From positions 1 to 11,981 of the forward strand of contig USAY01000058.1 in the NCBI GenBank assembly GCA_900552755.1: a DNA stretch of 11,981 nt, given 5' to 3'. The position numbers and the translations under genes are program-made. Under the pieces are notes generated by a model. The model saw only the letters and a list, made by a program, of their open reading frames with translations. It had not been told where the DNA came from and made no database searches. The DNA is from an uncultured Collinsella sp. (GTDB lineage Bacteria; Actinomycetota; Coriobacteriia; Coriobacteriales; Coriobacteriaceae). The stretch's first letter is position 1; the number at the start of each line of letters is the position of its first letter. Below are positions 6,385 to 11,981 of the stretch, piece after piece.

Positions 6385-7428
6385 ATGGAAAAGCTCGATG
6401 TTGTGAATGCGGCGCTTGTCGCCCTGCGTGCTGGCGAGACGTGCGAGCTCGTGGTCGTAGCCGGCACGGCGGGGTCGTCGCCGCGCGGCGTGGGCGCCTG
6501 GATGGCCGTCTTTGCCGACGGTAGCCAGGCGGGCACCATCGGCGGCGGCAAGATCGAGCTCTTTGCGCTGGACGAGGCGCGAGAGCTGCTGGCCGCGGGG
6601 CAATCGCGTCTGGTCCGCTACACCATGGGCGGCGAGAACTCCGATACCGGCATGATCTGCGGCGGAGCCATCTGCCTGTGCTACCTACATCTGGATGCGA
6701 CCCAGGCACCGTTGTTCCAGGAAATTGCCGACGTCTTGGTCTATCGGCGCATCGGCGACTTCGTCATCGACTTTGAACCGTTTATCGCGAGCGCGCTCGA
6801 GGGCGATGTGGCCGAGTACCATGGCGAGGCATCGCGCCATACCATTGCGGGCTGCCCCGGGCTTTCACTGGTGGAGGAGGGGAGTAACGTCACCTACACT
6901 AACGCCGCCTCCGAGATTCCCGCGGCGCACGTCGAGACGCTCTGCCCCGAGGGCCTGACCTACATCTTTGGCTGCGGACACGTGGGCGCCGCGACGGCGC
7001 GCGTGCTCACGGCGGCGGGCTTTGCCGTCGTGGCCTGCGATGACCGCCCCGGCACGTTGACGCCCGAATGGGTGCCCGGTGTCTACGATCGTCGCCTGGT
7101 CGATTACAAGAACCTGAGCGAGCTGTGTCCCATCGGTCCGCGCGACTTGGTGGTCGTCGCCACGGCGGGTCACAAGTCCGATATCGACGTGGTGATTCAG
7201 GCCATGCGTGCCAAGCCTGCCTACCTGGGCTGTCTGGGTTCGCGCCGCAAGACGGCCTTTGTGCGCGCCCGCCTGGAGCAGGAAGGCTTTACGCAGGACC
7301 AGATCGACGAGCTGCACCTTCCGATCGGCGTTGCCATCGAGGCCGAGGACCCCGAGGAGATCGCCATCTCCATCGCCGCCGAGATGATCCACCTGCGCCG
7401 CACCAAACTCGTCCCCCGCAAGCGCTAA
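6385..7428 (+). CDS. xdhC: XdhC/CoxI-family molybdenum cofactor insertion protein
   Basis: A 347-residue two-domain protein. The N-terminal XdhC/CoxI domain carries GTAGSSPRGVGAWM (27-40), AGTIGGGKIE (49-58) and TGMICGGAI (88-96). The C-terminal Rossmann domain starts with YIFGCGHVGAATARVL (193-208) and ends in the conserved GSRRKTAFVRARL stretch. XdhC proteins bind sulfurated Mo cofactor, protect it and insert it into xanthine dehydrogenase-type enzymes; here the selenium-linked neighbours suggest a client with a labile selenium ligand. The cysteine in ICGG (Cys92) is the likely cofactor-binding residue by analogy. The ATG at 6385 has GAAGGCGG a few bases upstream and follows the yqeB stop by 9 nt. 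The gene ends 18 nt before the second palindrome, which together with T5 probably terminates the unit. The client hydroxylase is not in the window. Confidence 0.9.
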   Translation: MEKLDVVNAALVALRAGETCELVVVAGTAGSSPRGVGAWMAVFADGSQAGTIGGGKIELFALDEARELLAAGQSRLVRYTMGGENSDTGMICGGAICLCYLHLDATQAPLFQEIADVLVYRRIGDFVIDFEPFIASALEGDVAEYHGEASRHTIAGCPGLSLVEEGSNVTYTNAASEIPAAHVETLCPEGLTYIFGCGHVGAATARVLTAAGFAVVACDDRPGTLTPEWVPGVYDRRLVDYKNLSELCPIGPRDLVVVATAGHKSDIDVVIQAMRAKPAYLGCLGSRRKTAFVRARLEQEGFTQDQIDELHLPIGVAIEAEDPEEIAISIAAEMIHLRRTKLVPRKR

Positions 7429-7446
7429 TCGCATCCCCACCAATAA

Positions 7447-7511
7447 GTTGCGGTGAAATACGGATTGTTTAAGCCTGTTAGGCCGCCAAACAGTCCCTAT
7501 TTCACCGCAAC
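7447..7511. repeat. Long palindrome, copy 2, followed by a short T-tract
   Basis: Arms 7447-7470 and 7488-7511 are complementary over 24 positions with one C-C mismatch and one G-T wobble. The outer arm sequence is the same as in the palindrome at 4661-4728. The centre GGCCGCCAAAC at 7481-7491 matches the reverse complement of 4693-4703, so the two copies align best in opposite orientation. TTTTT at 7515-7519 follows after three further bases, so on the plus strand this copy could act as the terminator for yqeB-xdhC. Confidence 0.88.
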
Positions 7512-7739
7512 AGCTTTTTGGGACCCATTTGTGCGGGGGAGTTGTGGAGTTGTGCAGGCAGACGAGGTTTTTCTGGAAATACACTCCCGATGCGCGTATA
7601 GTACCGATTGTTTTGTCGGCTCCTGCTGTGTCGAGTCCAAACCGCAAAATGCCATGAGCGGCGCGGATGCAGCCAGGAGGCACGAGGACAACCCATCGTG
7701 GCCACGCCCCGTGCTTAAAACCCCAAGAAGGAGTGAACA
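7512..7739 (+). other. Gene-free leader upstream of rplE
   Basis: The 311-nt gap between xdhC and rplE holds the second palindrome and then this stretch. I see a tandem GAGTTGTG repeat at 7539-7546 and 7547-7554, a candidate promoter at 7574-7602, a small CCGA/TCGG stem at 7604-7607 and 7616-7619, and competing GC stems near 7680-7714 (CACGA 7681-7685 with TCGTG 7696-7700, or GCACG 7680-7684 with CGTGC 7710-7714). AAGGAG at 7728-7733 is the rplE ribosome binding site. I find no recognisable remnant of rplX or rplN in any frame. Confidence 0.6.
7574..7602 (+). promoter_or_regulatory. Candidate promoter for the rplE-secY operon
   Basis: TGGAAA at 7574-7579 (four of six to the -35 consensus), a 17-nt spacer, and TATAGT at 7597-7602 (five of six to the -10). 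Transcription would start near 7609 and give a leader of about 130 nt. A promoter is expected because the genes normally upstream of rplE are absent and the preceding xdhC unit appears to terminate before it. Confidence 0.45.
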
Positions 7740-8297
7740 ATGGCAGAAGAGAAGTATGTGCCGCGTCTGAAGACCAAGTACAACAACGAGGTCAAGCAGC
7801 AGCTTCAGGACAAGTTCCAGTACGAGAACGTCATGATGATCCCCAAGTTTGAGAAGATTGTCGTGAACATGGGTGTCGGCGAGGCCGCTACCGATTCCAA
7901 GGCCATCGACGGTGCCGTGCGCGACCTGCGCGCCATCACCGGCCAGCAGCCGATGATCACCCGTGCCCGCAAGTCCATCGCTACCTTCCGCCTGCGCGCT
8001 GGTATGCCGATCGGCTGCAAGGTTACCCTGCGTGGCGACCGTATGTGGGAGTTCTTCGATCGTCTGACCTCCGTCGCGATCCCCCGTATCCGCGACTTCC
8101 GCGGCATCTCCGCCAAGAGCTTCGACGGCCGTGGTAACTTCTCCATGGGCGTCACCGAGCAGCTCATCTTCCCCGAGATCGACTTCGACTCCGTCGATCA
8201 CCAGCGCGGTATGGACATCACTTTCGTGACCACCGCCAATACCGATGAGGAGGCCAAGGCCCTTCTGGACGCCTTCGGTTTCCCGTTCAAGAAATAG
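7740..8297 (+). CDS. rplE: 50S ribosomal protein L5
   Basis: A 185-residue complete L5, which binds 5S rRNA in the central protuberance of the large subunit and contacts P-site tRNA. Recognisable conserved stretches are KIVVNMGVGEA near residue 40, TRARKSIATFRLR near 75-88, RIRDFRGIS near 115-124 and the IFPEIDFD stretch near 140-150. The start has AAGGAG at 7728-7733, 6 nt upstream. In the usual spc operon rplE follows rplN and rplX; here it follows xdhC and a 311-nt gap, so it seems to be the first gene of its transcript. The protein itself is normal in length and sequence. Codon bias is strong. Confidence 0.98.
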   Translation: MAEEKYVPRLKTKYNNEVKQQLQDKFQYENVMMIPKFEKIVVNMGVGEAATDSKAIDGAVRDLRAITGQQPMITRARKSIATFRLRAGMPIGCKVTLRGDRMWEFFDRLTSVAIPRIRDFRGISAKSFDGRGNFSMGVTEQLIFPEIDFDSVDHQRGMDITFVTTANTDEEAKALLDAFGFPFKK

Positions 8298-8312
8298 GTT
8301 CACCTGCCCTAT

Positions 8313-8342
8313 AAGCGCCGTTCCCACAAGGGGGCGGCGCTT
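8313..8342 (+). other. Hairpin between rplE and rpsZ
   Basis: AAGCGCCG at 8313-8320 pairs perfectly with CGGCGCTT at 8335-8342, and CCC at 8323-8325 can pair with the G-run at 8330-8334. There is no T-tract. In a 79-nt gap inside a ribosomal operon it could be an RNase processing site, an mRNA stabiliser or a ribosomal-protein binding site. Confidence 0.55.
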
Positions 8343-8376
8343 GGGGCGAACAATACTCTATGTGAGGAGGATATAA

Positions 8377-8562
8377 GTGGCTAAGACATCGATGATCGTC
8401 AAGTGCAATCGCAAGCAGAAGTTCTCTACTCGTGAGTACACGCGCTGCCAGCGCTGCGGCCGTCCGCACTCTGTGTACCGCAAGTTCGGCCTGTGCCGTG
8501 TCTGCTTCCGCGAGCTTGCACTCAAGGGCGAGCTTCCCGGCGTTAAGAAGGCCAGCTGGTAA
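8377..8562 (+). CDS. rpsZ: 30S ribosomal protein S14, type Z (zinc-binding)
   Basis: A 61-residue short S14 with the zinc-ribbon cysteines Cys24, Cys27, Cys40 and Cys43 in CQRC and CRVC, which define the zinc-containing (C+) form (also named rpsN). It helps assemble the 30S head near the 3' domain of 16S rRNA. The start is GTG at 8377: AGGAGG at 8365-8370 is 6 nt upstream and the protein begins MAKTSMIVKCNRK as in homologues; an internal ATG at codon 6 is unlikely. It lies between rplE and rpsH in standard order. Zinc-dependence means cells may replace it with a zinc-free paralogue under zinc limitation, but none is seen here. Confidence 0.97.
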   Translation: MAKTSMIVKCNRKQKFSTREYTRCQRCGRPHSVYRKFGLCRVCFRELALKGELPGVKKASW

Positions 8563-8617
8563 GTCACTACCAGCGTTTCAAGCATCAGTTTGGAACAGGG
8601 AAAACGCGCTAAAAAGG

Positions 8618-8640
8618 CTTTGCCGTTAAGGGCGGCGAAG
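8618..8640 (+). other. Hairpin between rpsZ and rpsH
   Basis: CTTTGCCG at 8618-8625 pairs with CGGCGAAG at 8633-8640 over 8 bp with one G-T wobble and a 7-nt loop. It lies in an unusually long 119-nt gap, upstream of the rpsH ribosome binding site AAGGAG at 8669-8674. No T-tract follows. Possibly a processing or feedback-control structure; the role is unknown. Confidence 0.45.
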
Positions 8641-8681
8641 AACCAAGAGCACGTGTTCATCAAGAACGAAGGAGAATCTGT

Positions 8682-9080
8682 ATGAACCTTACAGACCCGA
8701 TCGCAGATATGCTTACGCGCATCCGTAACGCTAACTCTGTGAACAAGGCCACGGTCTCCATGCCGAGCAGCAAGAAGCTCGTCGAGATCGCTCGTGTTCT
8801 GCACGAGGAGGGCTACATCGAGGGATACGATGTCGAGGACACCGTTCCCCAGAAGACTCTGCACATCACGCTTAAGTATGGTCCCAAGAAGGCTAAGGTC
8901 ATCAACGGCATCCGCCGCATTTCCAAGCCGGGCCTGCGTAAGTACACCGGCGTTGCCGACATGCCCCGCGTCCGCGGTGGCCTTGGTACCGCCATTATTT
9001 CCACCAGCCATGGCGTCATGACCGACCGCGATGCTCGCAAGCACAACGTCGGCGGCGAGATCATCGCTTACGTCTGGTAA
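8682..9080 (+). CDS. rpsH: 30S ribosomal protein S8
   Basis: A 132-residue complete S8, a primary 16S rRNA-binding protein of the 30S platform. The N terminus MNLTDPIADMLTRIRNA and the C-terminal signature STSHGVMTDRDARK (residues 107-120), ending GGEIIAYVW, are typical. ATG 8682 has AAGGAG (8669-8674) 7 nt upstream. In E. coli S8 also represses the spc operon by binding mRNA near the start of rplE; whether the hairpins in this operon take that part is untested. It is preceded by a 119-nt gap and followed by rplF after 33 nt. Confidence 0.98.
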   Translation: MNLTDPIADMLTRIRNANSVNKATVSMPSSKKLVEIARVLHEEGYIEGYDVEDTVPQKTLHITLKYGPKKAKVINGIRRISKPGLRKYTGVADMPRVRGGLGTAIISTSHGVMTDRDARKHNVGGEIIAYVW

Positions 9081-9113
9081 TTCGCTCGGTAGGTAGAAGG
9101 AAAGGAGATCACC

Positions 9114-9650
9114 GTGTCTCGTATCGGTAATAAGCCTGTCCAGATTCCCGCCGGAGTCGAAGTGGCAGTCAACGGCAACAACGTTGTCGTCAAGGGCCCC
9201 AAGGGCCAGCTCGAGCTCGATGTCTTTGAGAAGCTCGCTATCAACGTCGAGGACAACGTCCTCACCGTTTCCCGTCCCGACGACGAGCGTGAGACCCGTG
9301 CCCGCCACGGCCTCACCCGCGCCCTCATCCACAACATGGTTGTTGGCGTTTCCGAGGGCTTCGAGAAGAAGCTCGAGCTCGCCGGCGTCGGTTACCGCGT
9401 GCAGCAGAAGGGCAAGAACCTCGAGTTCTCCCTGGGCTTCTCGCACCCCGTGATCGTCGAGGCTCCCGAGGGCATCACCTTCGAGGTTCCCGACAACACC
9501 CACGTGAACGTCAAGGGTATCAACAAGCAGCAGGTCGGTCAGATCGCCGCTGAGATCCGCGGCCATCGTCCTCCCGAGCCTTACAAGGGCAAGGGTATCC
9601 ACTACGTTGGCGAGCACATCCGCCGCAAGCTGGGTAAGGCCGCCAAGTAG
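9114..9650 (+). CDS. rplF: 50S ribosomal protein L6
   Basis: A 178-residue complete L6, which binds 23S rRNA helix 97 near the sarcin-ricin loop and the factor-binding site. It has two repeated RRM-like domains and ends with the family signature PPEPYKGKGIHYVGE near residues 152-166. The start codon is GTG at 9114, with the strong site AAAGGAG at 9101-9107 six nt before it, giving MSRIGNKPVQIPAGV, the standard L6 N terminus. It lies 33 nt after rpsH and 75 nt before rplR, with a hairpin in the latter gap. Confidence 0.98.
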   Translation: MSRIGNKPVQIPAGVEVAVNGNNVVVKGPKGQLELDVFEKLAINVEDNVLTVSRPDDERETRARHGLTRALIHNMVVGVSEGFEKKLELAGVGYRVQQKGKNLEFSLGFSHPVIVEAPEGITFEVPDNTHVNVKGINKQQVGQIAAEIRGHRPPEPYKGKGIHYVGEHIRRKLGKAAK

Positions 9651-9675
9651 TCGTAACCGACTCACTCGCATAAGA

Positions 9676-9697
9676 CCAGCACCCCGTCAGGTGCTGG
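9676..9697 (+). other. Hairpin between rplF and rplR
   Basis: CCAGCACC at 9676-9683 and GGTGCTGG at 9690-9697 form a perfect 8-bp stem with a 6-nt loop. A TTTTT run at 9709-9713 begins 11 nt after the stem, too far for a normal intrinsic terminator, and it adjoins the rplR ribosome binding site AGGAG at 9714-9718. It may modulate rplR expression or mark a processing site. Confidence 0.55.
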
Positions 9698-9725
9698 CAA
9701 GATCAACCTTTTTAGGAGTTTACGT

Positions 9726-10094
9726 ATGAACAAGCATAAGGCGAAGCTGGAAGGCCTCAAGCGTCGTCAGCGTCGTGTTCGCGGCAAGGTCTCGGGTACC
9801 TCCGAGCGTCCGCGTCTTCGCGTGACCCGTACTAACGCCAACATCTATGCCCAGATCATCGACGACAGCAAGGGCTCCAGCCTGACGCTCGTCTCTGCCT
9901 CGACCCTCGAGGCCGAGTTCAAGGGCACCCACACCTCGAACAAGGAGGCTGCGGAGAAGGTCGGTCAGCTCGTTGGCAAGCGCGCCATCGAGGCCGGCAT
10001 CACCAAGGTCGCCTTCGATCGCGGTGGCCGTATCTACCATGGCCGCGTCAAGGCCCTCGCCGACGGTGCTCGTGCCGCCGGTCTCGAGTTCTAG
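9726..10094 (+). CDS. rplR: 50S ribosomal protein L18
   Basis: A 122-residue complete L18, the 5S rRNA-binding protein that with L5 and L25 forms the central protuberance. The N-terminal 30 residues are highly basic (KHKAKLEGLKRRQRRVRGK), and the C terminus has the family signature FDRGGRIYHGRVKALADG. ATG 9726 has AGGAG (9714-9718) 7 nt upstream. It is followed closely by rpsE, whose ribosome binding site overlaps the rplR stop codon, indicating translational coupling. Confidence 0.98.
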   Translation: MNKHKAKLEGLKRRQRRVRGKVSGTSERPRLRVTRTNANIYAQIIDDSKGSSLTLVSASTLEAEFKGTHTSNKEAAEKVGQLVGKRAIEAGITKVAFDRGGRIYHGRVKALADGARAAGLEF

Positions 10095-10108
10095 GAGGTA
10101 TGTAGCAC

Positions 10109-10633
10109 ATGGCTCGTAATCAGAAGCAGCAGCGCGAGGCCTCCGAGTTCGAGGAGCGCGTCGTTTACATCAACCGCGTGTCGAAGACCGTCAAGGGTGG
10201 TCGTCGCATGAGCCTCGTCGCTCTCGTCGTCGTTGGCGACGGCAAGGGCAACGTCGGCGTTGGCATGGGCAAGTCCGCTGAGGTGCCCATGGCCATCTCC
10301 AAGGCGTCTCTCGATGCCAAGAAGAACATGTTCCACGTGCCGGTGACCGAGCAGGGCACCATCCCGCACGAGGTTCTCGGCCACTTTGGTGCCGGCCGCA
10401 TCATCATCAAGCCCGCTGTCGAGGGTACCGGCGTTATCGCCGGCGGCGCTGTGCGTCCCCTCTTTGAGCTTGCTGGCATCAAGAACGTCCTGTCCAAGTC
10501 CCTCGGTACCGACAACGGCCTCAACATCATCAAGGCTGCCGTCGAGGGCCTCAAGGAGCTCTCCAGCCCTGAGGACGTCGCGGCTCGCCGTGGCCTGACG
10601 GTCTCCGAGATGTTCGTCGGTAAGGAGAACTAA
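10109..10633 (+). CDS. rpsE: 30S ribosomal protein S5
   Basis: A 174-residue complete S5, located at the mRNA entry tunnel and important for decoding accuracy. An N-terminal double-stranded RNA-binding domain begins near residue 15, with GGRRMSLVALVVVGDGKGNV at 30-49 and GVGMGKSAEVP at 50-60. The C-terminal domain holds GHFGAGRIIIKPA and GTGVIAGG. AGGAGG (10093-10098) overlaps the rplR stop and lies 10 nt before the ATG. rpmD follows after only 2 nt, so the genes are one operon. Confidence 0.98.
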   Translation: MARNQKQQREASEFEERVVYINRVSKTVKGGRRMSLVALVVVGDGKGNVGVGMGKSAEVPMAISKASLDAKKNMFHVPVTEQGTIPHEVLGHFGAGRIIIKPAVEGTGVIAGGAVRPLFELAGIKNVLSKSLGTDNGLNIIKAAVEGLKELSSPEDVAARRGLTVSEMFVGKEN

Positions 10634-10635
10634 GC

Positions 10636-10818
10636 ATGGCTGACACCATCAAGATCAAGCAGGTCCGCAGCACCAATGGTTGCAAGCAGGACCAGGTCCG
10701 TACTGTCCGTGCCCTCGGTCTCCACAGGATCCGCGAGGTTCGCGAGATTGCTGACAACGAGTCCGTCCGCGGCATGATCTTCAAGGTCAAGCACCTTGTC
10801 GAGATTGTAGAGGAGTAG
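10636..10818 (+). CDS. rpmD: 50S ribosomal protein L30
   Basis: A 60-residue complete L30, a small bacterial large-subunit protein (ferredoxin-like fold) that is the usual length. MADTIKIKQVRS, then VRTVRALGLHRIREVREI and the end VKHLVEIVEE are typical. The start lies 2 nt after the rpsE stop, with AAGGAG (10622-10627) inside the end of rpsE. It is placed between rpsE and rplO as in most bacteria; L30 is absent from some lineages but kept here. Confidence 0.97.
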   Translation: MADTIKIKQVRSTNGCKQDQVRTVRALGLHRIREVREIADNESVRGMIFKVKHLVEIVEE

Positions 10819-10821
10819 CAA

Positions 10822-11271
10822 ATGCAGCTTCACGATCTTACTCCCGCGCCCGGTTCCACCAAGAACCGTAAGCGCGTCGGCCGTGGCAATTCTTCGGGTC
10901 ACGGCACCACTTCTGGCCGCGGCCAGAAGGGCCAGGGTTCCCGCTCTGGCGGCACCAAGGGTGCCGGCTTCGAGGGTGGCCAGACTCCGCTGGCTATGCG
11001 CCTGCCCAAGCTTCCGGGCTTCCGCAACCCCCGTCGTATCGAGTACACCGCCGTTAACGTTGAGCGTCTCGAGCGTAAGTTCGAGGACGGCGCTGTGATC
11101 GACGGTGCCGCTCTTAAGGCCGCTCGCATCACCAAGAGCGAGTTCGAGCCCGTCAAGGTGCTCGGCAATGGTGAGCTCACCAAGAAGTTCACGGTCAAGG
11201 TCGACAAGGTCAGCGCTTCTGCGCAGGCCAAGATCGAGGCCGCCGGCGGAAAGGTCGAGCTGCCGTGCTAA
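10822..11271 (+). CDS. rplO: 50S ribosomal protein L15
   Basis: A 149-residue complete L15, an early-to-mid assembly protein that threads its basic Gly/Arg-rich N-terminal tail into 23S rRNA. The tail is visible at residues 15-55 (GRGNSSGHGTTSGRGQKGQG at 21-40), followed by GFEGGQTPLAMRLPKLPGF and a globular C-terminal domain. ATG 10822 has AGGAG (10811-10815) at the end of rpmD. The final codons overlap the secY start by 7 nt in another frame. Confidence 0.98.
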   Translation: MQLHDLTPAPGSTKNRKRVGRGNSSGHGTTSGRGQKGQGSRSGGTKGAGFEGGQTPLAMRLPKLPGFRNPRRIEYTAVNVERLERKFEDGAVIDGAALKAARITKSEFEPVKVLGNGELTKKFTVKVDKVSASAQAKIEAAGGKVELPC

Positions 11272-11981
11272 ATGGTCTTAAGAATGCTTTCCGCATCAAA
11301 GAATTGCGCGAAAAGATTCTTTTTACCATAGCTATGCTCGTCGTGTACCGCATTGGTGCGCACGTTCCTGTGCCCGGCATTCCCTTCCAGGGGATGCTGG
11401 GCCTTTTCTCGACCGATAACAATTCGGTCGCCGCAGGTGCTATGGCCCTCCTGAATCTTTTCTCTGGCGGCGCGTTGAGCTATGTGTCGGTGTTTTCGCT
11501 GGGCATCATGCCTTACATCACCAGCTCGATCATCCTCCAGATGCTCCAGGCCGTTGTGCCTTCCCTGCATGAGCTTGCCCGCGAGGGCGAGGTCGGTCAG
11601 ACCAAGATTACGCAGTATTCGCGTTACCTCACCCTGGCTCTGGCAATCCTCAACTCCGTGGGTTACCTCTTCCTCTTTAAGAGCTTCGGCATCAGCTTCA
11701 ATGGTGCCGGCGCTCCCGAGATCATCTTCGACCTCATGATTGTCGGCACGCTCACCGCGGGCGCCATGCTGATCATGTGGATTGGTGAGCTCATCACCCA
11801 GCGCGGTATCGGCAATGGCATGTCGCTGATTATCTTTGCGAACATCATGGCCGGTCTGCCGCAGGCTATCTTCTCCAGCACCGAGGGCAACGCCGGTGGC
11901 ATCATCACCATGGTGATCATCTGCGCCATCATCCTGCTGGTTATCCCGCTGATTGTTTTCCTTGAGCGCGGCCAGCGCCGC
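11265..11981 (+). CDS. secY: Protein translocase subunit SecY (3' end outside window)
   Basis: The frame opened by GTG at 11265 reads MLNGLKNAFRIKELREKI and continues uninterrupted to the window end (239 codons of roughly 420-440). This is the channel subunit of the SecYEG translocon in the cytoplasmic membrane. Visible features are transmembrane segment 1 (about 18-36), the conserved HVPVPGI loop (33-39), the plug and TM2 region starting FSGGALSYVSVFSLG (66-80), and at least four more hydrophobic segments. The start overlaps rplO by 7 nt (11265-11271), and AAAGG at about 11250-11254 is a plausible ribosome binding site. The ATG at 11272 is in a different frame that stops after 19 codons, so it is not the start. 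The coupling puts secY in the same operon as rplO, as in most bacteria. Confidence 0.95.
   Translation, partial: MLNGLKNAFRIKELREKILFTIAMLVVYRIGAHVPVPGIPFQGMLGLFSTDNNSVAAGAMALLNLFSGGALSYVSVFSLGIMPYITSSIILQMLQAVVPSLHELAREGEVGQTKITQYSRYLTLALAILNSVGYLFLFKSFGISFNGAGAPEIIFDLMIVGTLTAGAMLIMWIGELITQRGIGNGMSLIIFANIMAGLPQAIFSSTEGNAGGIITMVIICAIILLVIPLIVFLERGQRR

Noticed and set aside
5518..6603. Minus-strand open frame (361 codons) opposite yqeB and the start of xdhC
   Set aside because: Antisense to two conserved genes; Arg/His/Ala-rich with no motif.
7429..7739. Remnant of rplX or rplN upstream of rplE
   Set aside because: No frame gives L14- or L24-like sequence; the gap holds a palindrome, a candidate promoter and leader only.
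7652..7770. Short leader peptide reading into rplE in another frame
   Set aside because: The ATG at about 7654 has no ribosome binding site, the product is not recognisable and it runs past the rplE start; the evidence is too thin.
8358..9671. Minus-strand open frame (437 codons) across rpsZ, rpsH and rplF
   Set aside because: It covers three ribosomal protein genes on the other strand and is low-complexity Asp/Leu/Val-rich; a shadow of biased codons.
1..11981. CRISPR array, phage, toxin-antitoxin or transposase
   Set aside because: No spaced direct repeats and no such proteins in any frame; the only repeats are the two palindromes and a short tandem 8-mer.

Overview
The window is high-GC bacterial DNA with strong C/G-ending codon bias, type-Z (zinc-binding) S14 and a selenium-linked purine/hydantoin gene set. 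Together these point to a gut actinobacterium of the class Coriobacteriia, most likely Collinsella or a close relative. The taxonomic call is inference from gene content and composition; no 16S is present.

Left part (1-4634, + strand): the 3' part of ygeY (M20 metallohydrolase), then complete ygeW (knotted carbamoyltransferase), a strong intrinsic terminator at 2517-2554, and a two-gene unit of mocA (molybdopterin cytidylyltransferase family) and hyuA (dihydropyrimidinase/hydantoinase family). These families belong to the selenium/molybdenum-hydroxylase cluster linked to anaerobic purine (urate/xanthine) breakdown in gut bacteria. The hydroxylase subunits themselves, and ygeX, ygfK and ssnA, are not in the window.

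Middle (4744-7428): a maturation module for selenium-dependent molybdenum hydroxylases. yqeC is on the minus strand, diverging from yqeB-xdhC on the plus strand. The AT-rich divergent gap holds a perfect TATAAT and a small dyad. Two related long palindromes (4661-4728 and 7447-7511), apparently in opposite orientation to each other, sit exactly on either side of this three-gene block.

Right part (7740-11981, + strand): the distal spc ribosomal operon rplE-rpsZ-rpsH-rplF-rplR-rpsE-rpmD-rplO-secY, with secY cut by the window end. The gene before rplE is xdhC, not rplN/rplX as in the canonical order, so the spc operon is split here and rplE appears to head its own transcription unit with a ~310-nt upstream region. 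Three compact hairpins lie in the larger gaps of this operon. secY begins at a GTG inside the end of rplO.

Functionally, MocA, YqeB, YqeC and XdhC would build and insert the Mo (and labile Se) cofactor into a purine hydroxylase encoded elsewhere. HyuA, YgeW and YgeY would process the ring-opened, ureido or carbamoyl products. That pathway assignment is inference from gene families and context. No rRNA, tRNA, CRISPR array, transposase or phage gene was found.
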